From DASYAE01 sp036501535 (lineage in GTDB: Bacteria > Actinomycetota > Actinomycetes > Streptomycetales > Catenulisporaceae), in the NCBI GenBank assembly GCA_036501535.1, contig DASYAE010000039.1, positions 1-57,290 of the forward strand: 57,290 nucleotides of DNA. Reading direction: 5' to 3'. The notes beneath the pieces were generated by a model. That model saw only the letters and a program-made list of their open reading frames with translations, was not told where the DNA came from and did not search any database. Positions 45,308-53,000 of this stretch are shown here, piece after piece (position 1 is the first letter of the stretch; each line of letters opens with the position of its first letter). A program made the position numbers and the translations under genes.

Positions 45308-45770
45308 CGGGCCTCCAAGAAACGGCCCCGTCGTCGGCGGCGCCGTGGATCGCGCCGGAAAGGCGGGACGGGTGCGTGGGGAAACCTGCGCCGGGGATTC
45401 GAAGCAGCCTGCGATCGCCGGCGGCGTCGACCGCGGTGTCGGTCGCACTGCCGATCGCGCGGTGTCGATCGCGCAGTGGTCGGTCGTGTTGCCGATTGCC
45501 GTGTCGATTCGATTGCAGTGCCGATTATTCGGCCGGGGCGAAACCCGGCGCATCTTCGGAATTGCCGTGCCGCGGGCCCGGCCGCGAGGTGGCGCCACCT
45601 GGCGGCGCGTCCGGGCAGCCCCATTGGGCAGCGCCATCGGGCGGCGCCGCGCGCTCCGGGCCAACAGGGCAAGAAGCGAGAAGACCCCGGCGTACGCGCC
45701 GAAGCAGACTGGGCCCACGTCGCCGTGCACCGACACGGCGCACCGTCGTCTCGCACTGGAGGGCTCGGGG
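45308..45770. promoter_or_regulatory. Divergent promoter region within the enediyne cluster
   Basis: This 463-bp region separates the leftward GMC operon from the rightward TIGR03084-type gene. Between about 45420 and 45530 it holds degenerate repeats around TGTCGATCGC and TGCCGATT. It is the only wide divergent spacer in the cluster interior and probably a main control point. No ORF is convincing. Confidence 0.5.
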
Positions 45771-46616
45771 ATGTCTCAGGAATCCGACGTGTACACCGAC
45801 CTGGTCGCAGAGGCCGACTACCTCGACGGCTTCGTGGCCGGGCTCGGCGCCGAGTGGGACCTGCCCACGCCGGCGCCCGGCTGGACGGTCGCGCACCAGA
45901 TCGCCCATCTCGCGTTCGTCTCGACCCTGGCCCGGCAGGCCGCCGCCGAGCCGGCCGCGTTCGCCGCGCAGGCGTCGGCCGCCAAGTCCGGCTTCCAGGC
46001 CGCGGTGGACGGCGCGCTGCAGCGCCTCTTGGCCGACTCGCACGGCGGGATCCTGGAGCGGTGGCGCCGCGAGCGGGTCGCCGCCGCCGAGGCGCTGGCC
46101 GCGGTGCCGGCCGGGCAGATGGTGCCGTGGCTGGTCAACCCGCTGCCGGCCTCCGTGCTGACGGCCGCCGGGCTCATGGAGCACTTCGGGCACGGCCAGG
46201 ACGTGGTCGACGCGCTCGGCGCGCAGCGCGAGTACACCGACCGGATCGGCCACGTCGCCTGGTTCGCGACCCGGACCCGGGACTTCGGCTACGAGGCGCG
46301 CGGGCTCGAGCCGCCGGAGCAGGAGTTCCGGTTCGAGCTGACCGCCCCCTCGGGCGCCGCGTGGAACTTCGGGCCCGAAGACGCCGAGCAGCGGGTGAGC
46401 GGGCCGGCGGTCGACTTCTGCCTGCTGGTCACCCGCCGGCGGCACCGCGACGACCTCGACCTGAAGGCGGTCGGCCGGCACGCGGACCGGTGGCTCGACA
46501 TCGCCCAGGCCTACCGCGGCCCGGCCGGCGACGGCCGGCGGCCGGGGCAGTTCGCCGGGAACTCCGGCCAGAATCCTGATGCAGCGCCCGCGGCCAGGAC
46601 TCTGACGCAGTCCTGA
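45771..46616 (+). CDS. TIGR03084-type maleylpyruvate isomerase-like protein
   Basis: A 281-aa protein with an N-terminal DinB-like metal-binding bundle (YLDGFVAGLGAEWDLPTPAPGWTVAHQIAHLAFV, then LMEHFGHGQDVVDALG, both containing ligand-type His) and a C-terminal SCP-like part. Members of this family are related to mycothiol-dependent maleylpyruvate isomerase. ATG 45771 has GGAGGG upstream at 45758-45763. In the enediyne cluster a thiol-linked transfer or detoxification step is plausible, since enediynes are activated by thiols, but this is inferred. Confidence 0.85.
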   Translation: MSQESDVYTDLVAEADYLDGFVAGLGAEWDLPTPAPGWTVAHQIAHLAFVSTLARQAAAEPAAFAAQASAAKSGFQAAVDGALQRLLADSHGGILERWRRERVAAAEALAAVPAGQMVPWLVNPLPASVLTAAGLMEHFGHGQDVVDALGAQREYTDRIGHVAWFATRTRDFGYEARGLEPPEQEFRFELTAPSGAAWNFGPEDAEQRVSGPAVDFCLLVTRRRHRDDLDLKAVGRHADRWLDIAQAYRGPAGDGRRPGQFAGNSGQNPDAAPAARTLTQS

Positions 46617-47064
46617 CCCGCGCGGCGGCCGGCCACCGCCGGACCGGCGGAGATCCTCACGAAGTACCGGGATATCGAGTCACCACCGCGGATTCCGTGG
46701 AATCCACCGGTTCCGCGGTGCACCGAGCAGAACGCCGCGCCGCCGAATACGGGGTCGGCCCGGCCGACGAGGAAAAGCGCGACCTCACGTCGCATCGCCA
46801 CGGGGAACGGACCGGCCCGCGGCGCGCCCGACCGGCGCGCGGGGCGGGCCGGCGGCCGGCCGCCGCTGCGGCCGGACGGGGCGCCGTTCCGGACGCGACG
46901 CAATCCACACACATGCCCAGGAACCGGCATCCGCCTACCGCGCACCGGGGGGACCCCGCCGCGCGCCGGCACAGGAGCGGCCCGCGGATCCCGCGAGCGC
47001 CGCCGGGCGATGGCGCGCTGTCCGAGGGCGACGGCTTCACCACGGATCGGTCTGACAGGAGGCA
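46617..47064. promoter_or_regulatory. Promoter region of the UnbV-PKS operon
   Basis: This 448-bp region is upstream of the large core operon. A nested dyad lies at 46685-46719: outer ACCGCGG/CCGCGGT and inner GATTCC-GT-GGAATC (46691-46704), a plausible operator. AGGAGG (47057-47062) is the ribosome binding site of the next gene. No ORF is supported. Confidence 0.5.
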
Positions 47065-49053
47065 ATGGTGACGGTCCGCGAACGACTTCGACGCCTGATA
47101 CCAACGTTCACCGCTCTCGGCCTGGTCGCGGCGCTCGCACTGGGCGCGCAGGCGGCGGTGGCGGTGACGGGCGCGGCACAGACCGCGGCGCAGTTCAAGT
47201 TCGTGCAGCTGCCGATCGCGCTGCCGCCCGGCTACGACAGCCAGCACATGAACACGATCCGGCAGGTCAACCCGGCCTTCCAGAAGATCGACGCGTGGAT
47301 CTCCTCGGTCGGCGCCAGCATCGCGATCAACGACGTGACCGGGCACGGCCGCGCCGACGGCATGTGCATCGTCGACACCCGCACGAACGAGGTGATCGTC
47401 ACCTACACGCCGACCGCGCCCAAGGCCGACCAGTTCACGCCCTTCGTGCTGAACGCCGAGCCGGACCTGCCCTACGACACCAACACCATGGCGCCCACCG
47501 GCTGCACTCCGGGCGACTACACCGGCGACGGCCGCACCGGCTTCCTGGTGACCTACTGGGGCCGCACCCCGGTGCTGTTCCTGCCCAAGTCCACCGCGAC
47601 GACGCCCTCGCGCAGCGCCTACGTGGCCCGCGAGCTGGTGCCGAGCGTCAGCCTCAACGGCCAGTACAACGGCCCGCAGTGGAACACCGACGCGGTCTAC
47701 GTCGGCGACCTCGACGGCACCGGCCACCCCTCGATCATCGTCGGGAACTACTTCCCGGACTCCTCGGTGCTCGACGCGAACGGCCAGGACAACGTCACCA
47801 TGCTCAACTCGCTGTCCAGCGCGAAGAACGGCGGCGGCGACCTGGTCTACCAGTGGGCCTCGGCGACTTCGGGCACTGATCCGAACGTCGGGTACGCGGC
47901 GGTCGAGGACGCGATCCCGTACCTGGACGACACCGGCTGGACGCTGGCCATCTCCGGCGCCGACCTGACCGGCGACGGCCTGCCCGACGTCTACATCGCC
48001 AACGACTTCGGCCACGGGCACCTGCTGTTCAACCGCTCCACGCCGGGCCACATCGCGTTCACCGAGGCCACCGGCGACCGCACGCCTACCACGCCGAAGT
48101 CCTTCGTGCTCGGCAACGGCTCGTTCAAGGGCATGGGCGTCGACTTCACCGACCTGAACGACAACGGCAAGTTCGACATCCTCGTCAGCAACATCACCGT
48201 CGCCGACGGCCTCGAGGAGAGCAACTTCGTCTTCGTCAACAAGGCGAGCAGCGACGCGAACATGCAGTCGGACCTGGCCGGCGGCCTCGCGCCGTTCACC
48301 CAGGAGGCGCAGCAGTACGGCCTGGCCTGGAACGGCTGGAGCTGGGACGTGAAGACCGGCGACTTCCTCAACGACGGCCAGCAGGAGGTTCTGCAGACCA
48401 ACGGCTTCGTCAAGGGCTCGATCGACCGCTGGAACTGGCTGCAGGAGATGGCCATGACCAACGACGACCTGCTCTCCAACCCGGCGATGTGGCCGAACGT
48501 CCCGGCCGGCACCGACATCGCCGGCGACGAGAGCATGGGCTTCTACGCCAAGAACTCCTCCGGCACCTACGTGGACATCGACTCCCAGCTCGGCATCGCG
48601 GACCCGATCCCGACCCGCGGCGTGGCGACCGGCGACACCACCGGCACCGGCACGCTCGACTTCGCGGTGGCCCGCCAGTGGGGCCCGCCGGCCTTCTACG
48701 CCAACCAGGCCCCGGACCGCGGCAACTCGCTAGAGCTCGAGCTCTACCGGCCGTCCACCGACGGCAAGGCCGATCAGGGTCTTGAGGGGCCCGGCGCGCC
48801 GGCCTACGGCGCGACGGTGACGCTCACCACGCCGTCCGGAACGCAGATCTCGCAGCTCGACGGCGGCGGCGGGCACGGCGGGTTCCGCAGCTTCGACGTC
48901 CACTTCGGGCTCGGCTCGTACTCCGGACCGGTCGACGCGCACATCCAGTGGCAGGACGACAAGGGCCACCTGCACGACCAGACCGTGACCCTGACGCCCG
49001 GCGTGCACGACCTCATGCTGACCAACGTCGCCAAGGAGATCTTCGACCGATGA
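47065..49053 (+). CDS. UnbV-type enediyne protein (FG-GAP/ASPIC, CRTAC1-like)
   Basis: A 662-aa protein with an N-terminal signal or anchor (PTFTALGLVAALALGAQAAVA) and a beta-propeller of calcium-binding FG-GAP/VCBS repeats: DVTGHGRADG, DYTGDGRTG, DLDGTGHPS, DLTGDGLPD, DLNDNGKFD, DTTGTGTLD. The C-terminal ASPIC/UnbV domain follows (GAPAYGATVTL ... GGGGHGGFRSFDVHFGLG). This is the UnbV component of the conserved enediyne cassette; it is likely exported and its biochemical role is unknown. ATG 47065 is close to AGGAGG (2 bp), so GTG 47068 may be the real start. The stop overlaps UnbU (ATGA). Confidence 0.93.
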   Translation: MVTVRERLRRLIPTFTALGLVAALALGAQAAVAVTGAAQTAAQFKFVQLPIALPPGYDSQHMNTIRQVNPAFQKIDAWISSVGASIAINDVTGHGRADGMCIVDTRTNEVIVTYTPTAPKADQFTPFVLNAEPDLPYDTNTMAPTGCTPGDYTGDGRTGFLVTYWGRTPVLFLPKSTATTPSRSAYVARELVPSVSLNGQYNGPQWNTDAVYVGDLDGTGHPSIIVGNYFPDSSVLDANGQDNVTMLNSLSSAKNGGGDLVYQWASATSGTDPNVGYAAVEDAIPYLDDTGWTLAISGADLTGDGLPDVYIANDFGHGHLLFNRSTPGHIAFTEATGDRTPTTPKSFVLGNGSFKGMGVDFTDLNDNGKFDILVSNITVADGLEESNFVFVNKASSDANMQSDLAGGLAPFTQEAQQYGLAWNGWSWDVKTGDFLNDGQQEVLQTNGFVKGSIDRWNWLQEMAMTNDDLLSNPAMWPNVPAGTDIAGDESMGFYAKNSSGTYVDIDSQLGIADPIPTRGVATGDTTGTGTLDFAVARQWGPPAFYANQAPDRGNSLELELYRPSTDGKADQGLEGPGAPAYGATVTLTTPSGTQISQLDGGGGHGGFRSFDVHFGLGSYSGPVDAHIQWQDDKGHLHDQTVTLTPGVHDLMLTNVAKEIFDR

Positions 49054-50054
49054 GCACGCTAGTCCAGACGCCCCCGGCGACCGGCGGGGCCCCGGCCGCG
49101 CCGTCGGCCCCCGAGGCGAAGAAGAAGCCCGATCCGCACTACATCGCGCTGCGCAACTTCGCCCTGTCGATCAGCGTCTTCAACATCTTCGGCTACACCC
49201 TGCTGGGCTTCGAGCAGCCGTGGCTGTGGCCGCTGCTCGCGCTCGCCGTCGGCTACAGCACCGAGCTGTCGTTCGAGACGCTCAGCGCCTGGGCCTACCG
49301 GCGGCGCCCGCGCTACCTCGGCAAGGGCGCGCGCGGCATGTACGAGTTCCTGCTGCCGGCGCACATCACCTCGATCGCCGTCAATATGCTGCTTTACGCG
49401 AACAACCAGTTCCTGCCGGTCGCCCTCGGCGTGGTGATCGGGGTCTCCGCGAAGCACGCGATGCGCGCCCCGATCGGCGGCAAGATGCGGCACTTCATGA
49501 ACCCGTCCAACTTCGGCATCGCCGCGGTCCTGCTGCTGCTGGGCAACTGGGTGAGTATCGCGCCGCCGTACGAGTTCACCGAGAAGGCGAACACCTTCTT
49601 CCGGGTGATGATCCCGATCGTCATCGTCACCGCGGGCACCGTGATCAACGGGCTGCTGACCAAGCGGGTGCCGCTGATCGTCGGCTGGCTCGGCGGCTTC
49701 GCCATCCAGGCGTTCATACGGCACGGGATCTGGAACGTGGCGCTGTTCTCCGCGCTCGGCCCGATGACCGGCGTCGCGTTCGTGCTCTACACCAACTACA
49801 TGGTCACCGACCCCGGCACCACGCCGTCGAAGGCCAGGCCGCAGTTCATGTTCGGCGCCTCGGTGGCCATGGTCTACGGAGTGCTGATGCTGTTCCAGGT
49901 CGTCTATACGCTCTTCTTCGCCACCGCGATCGTGTGCATCCTGCGCGGCGGCGGCTGGTGGGTCGCGTACTACTTCGGCGAGCGGCGCAAGCGCGCGGCC
50001 GCGGCGGTCCCGCCGGCCGGCCGCAGCGTCGCGGCGGAGGCGGTCTCCGCATGA
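49050..50054 (+). CDS. UnbU-type enediyne membrane protein (RnfD/NqrB-related)
   Basis: A 334-aa integral membrane protein with about eight to ten helices. FMNPSNFGI (N151) and MVTDPGTTPSKARP (D254) are the hallmarks of the RnfD/NqrB family of flavin-carrying electron-transport subunits, to which UnbU belongs. I do not see a clear covalent-flavin SGAT-type motif. It is the membrane component of the minimal enediyne cassette; an electron-transfer role in making the polyyne or warhead is inferred. Overlaps of 4 bp with both neighbours show translational coupling. Confidence 0.92.
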   Translation: MSTLVQTPPATGGAPAAPSAPEAKKKPDPHYIALRNFALSISVFNIFGYTLLGFEQPWLWPLLALAVGYSTELSFETLSAWAYRRRPRYLGKGARGMYEFLLPAHITSIAVNMLLYANNQFLPVALGVVIGVSAKHAMRAPIGGKMRHFMNPSNFGIAAVLLLLGNWVSIAPPYEFTEKANTFFRVMIPIVIVTAGTVINGLLTKRVPLIVGWLGGFAIQAFIRHGIWNVALFSALGPMTGVAFVLYTNYMVTDPGTTPSKARPQFMFGASVAMVYGVLMLFQVVYTLFFATAIVCILRGGGWWVAYYFGERRKRAAAAVPPAGRSVAAEAVSA

Positions 50055-53000
50055 CCGGCGCAGTAATCGGCACGGCGACCGCGGCCCGCATCGCCGTCGT
50101 CGGCATCGCCTGCCGCTACCCGGACGCCGACTCGCCGGCCCGGCTGTGGGAGAACGTCCTGGCCGGACGCCGCGCCTTCCGCCGGCTGCCGGACGAGCGG
50201 ATGCGCCGGGAGGACTACTACTCGCCCGACCCGGCCGCCCCGGACCGCTTCTACACCGCCAAGGCCGCGGTGCTCGAAGGCTTCGAATTCGACCGGGTGG
50301 CGCACCGGATCGCCGGCAGCACCTTCCGCTCGACCGACATGACGCACTGGCTGGCCCTGGACACCGCCGCCCGGGCGCTGGAGGACGCCGGCTTCCCGGC
50401 CGGCGTGGGCCTGGCCGCCCGGAACACCGGCGTGATCGTCGGCAACAGCCTGACCGGCGAGTTCAGCCGGGCCAACCTGATGCGGCTGCGCTGGCCCTAC
50501 GTGCGCCGCACGGTCGGCGCTGCGCTGCGCGACATCGGCTGGGAGGACGGCCCGCTGGCGGACTTCCTCGGCGCCCTGGAGCGGCGCTACAAGAGCCCGT
50601 TCCCGCCGATCGACGAGGACACCCTGGCCGGCGGCCTGGCGAACACCATCGCCGGCCGGATCTGCAACCACTTCGACTTCAAGGGCGGCGGCTTCACCGT
50701 CGACGGGGCCTGCTCCTCGTCCCTGCTGTCGGTCGCGACCGCCTGCGACGCGCTGGCCGCCGGCCGGCTCGACGCGGCCGTGGCCGGCGGGGTGGACCTG
50801 AGCATCGACCCGTTCGAGGTGATCGGCTTCGCCAAGACCGGCGCGCTGGCCACCGGCACCATGAAGGTCTACGACCGCGGGTCCAACGGCTTCTGGCCCG
50901 GCGAGGGCTGCGGAATGCTGGTGCTGATGCGCGACGAGGACGCGGTCGCGCAGGGCCGGTTCCGCTACGCCACCATCGCCGGCTGGGGCTTCTCCTCGGA
51001 CGGCAGGGGCGGCATCACCCGGCCCGAGGCGGACGGCCACCGGCTGGCGCTGCAGAGGGCTTACTCGGCGGCCGGGTTCGGCATCGAGACCGTCGCGTAC
51101 CTCGAAGGCCACGGCACCGGCACCGCGGTCGGCGACGCCACCGAGCTGCGCGCCTTCTCCGCGCACCGGCGGGAGGCCGACCCGGAGGCGCCGCCCGCGG
51201 CGATCAGCACGGTCAAGGGCAACTTCGGGCACACCAAGGCCGCCGCGGGCGTGGCCGGCCTGATCAAGGCCGTGCTCGCGGTGCGCCACCAGGTGATCCC
51301 GCCGGCCACCAGCCACGTCGAGGACCACCCGGAGCTGGCCGGGCCGAAGCCGGCGCTGCGCGTCCCGGACGCCGCCGAGCTCTGGCCGGCCGGCGCGCCG
51401 GTGCGGGCCGGCGTCTCGTCGATGGGCTTCGGCGGGATCAACGCGCACGTCGTGGTCGAGCACGCGGACGGCGCCCGGCGCTCCCGGCTCGGCCGGGTCA
51501 CCGAGCGGCTGGTGCGCTCGCGTCAGGACGCCGAGCTGCTGCTGCTCGACGCGGTCGGCATCGCCGAGCTGCGCGGGCAGGTGGCCCGGCTCGCGGCGCT
51601 CAGCGAGAAGCTCTCTTACGCGGAGCTCGCGGATCTGGCCGCCACCCTGCAGCGCGAGCTGTACGGCCGCCCGATCCGCGCGGCCGTGGTGGCCGCCTCG
51701 CCCGAGGAGGCCGCGGCCCGCTTCGCCAAGCTGCTCTCGCTGCTCGACAGCGGCGCCCGCTCGGTGCTCGACACCGCGGACGGGGTCTTCCTCGGCCGGG
51801 CCGCCGCCGAGCCGCGCATCGGCCTGCTGTTCCCCGGCCAGGGCGCCGGGCGGCGCGGCGACGGCGGCGCGCTGCGGCGCCGCTTCGCAGAGGTCGATGA
51901 CCTCTACCGGGACCGCGCGCTGCCCGTGGACGGCGACCTGGTCGCCACCGCGGTCGCGCAGCCGCGCATCGCCACCGGATCGGCGGCCGGCCTGCGCGTC
52001 CTGTCCGCGCTCGGCATCGAGGCGGTCGGCGCGGCCGGGCACAGCCTCGGCGAGCTGTCCGCGCTGCACTGGGCCGGCGCGATGAGCGAGACCGCGCTGC
52101 TGGACCTGGCCGCGGCCCGCGGCGCGGTGATGGGCGAGGCGAGCGAGGGCGGCGGCACCATGGCGGGCATCGCCGCGCCGCCCGAGCAGGTCGAGCCGCT
52201 GCTGGCCGGCGAGGAGGCGGTGATCGCCGGCTACAACGGCCCGCGGCAGACCGTGGTCTCCGGAACCGCCCGCTCGGTGGACGCGGTCGTCGCGCGCGCG
52301 GCCGCCCTGGGCCTGGACACCAGCCGGATCAACGTGTCGCACGCGTTCCACTCGCGGCTCGTCGCCCCGGCCGCGCAGGCCTTCGCGGACCGGCTGGCGC
52401 GCGAGCGTTTCAGCCCGCTGAGCCGCGCGGTCTACTCCACCGTCACCGGGGCCGAGCTGCCGCCCGACGCGGACCTGCCGGATCTGCTGACCCGCCAGAT
52501 CGTCTCGCCGGTGCGCTTCGAGCAGGCGGCGCGCGAGCTGGCCGGGCGGGTGGACCTGCTGATCGAGGTGGGCCCCGGCCGCATCCTGCGCGGCCTGGCC
52601 GAGCAGATCACCGACGTGCCCGCGGTCTCGCTGGAGGCGGACAGCCCGTCGCTGGCCGGCCTGCTCGGCGCGGTCGCGGCCGCCTACGCGCTCGGCGCGC
52701 CGGTGCGGCACGCGGCCCTGTTCGAGGGCAGATTCACCCGGGATCTGCCGCTGGACAAGGAGTTCCGCTTCCTGGCCAGCCCGTGCGAGTCCGCGCCGGA
52801 GGCGTACTTCGCCGTCGCCTCGGACCCGGCTGCGCAGCCCGCTGACTCCGTCGCCGCCATCGCGTCGCAGTCGCCTGATGCGGCGGCCGGGACGCAGACC
52901 AGCCTGGAGGTGCTGCTGCGGCTGGCCGCCGAGCGGGCCGAGCTGCCGGTCGAGGCGGTGCGCGCGGACAGCAACCCGCTGGACGAGCTGCACCTGAGCT

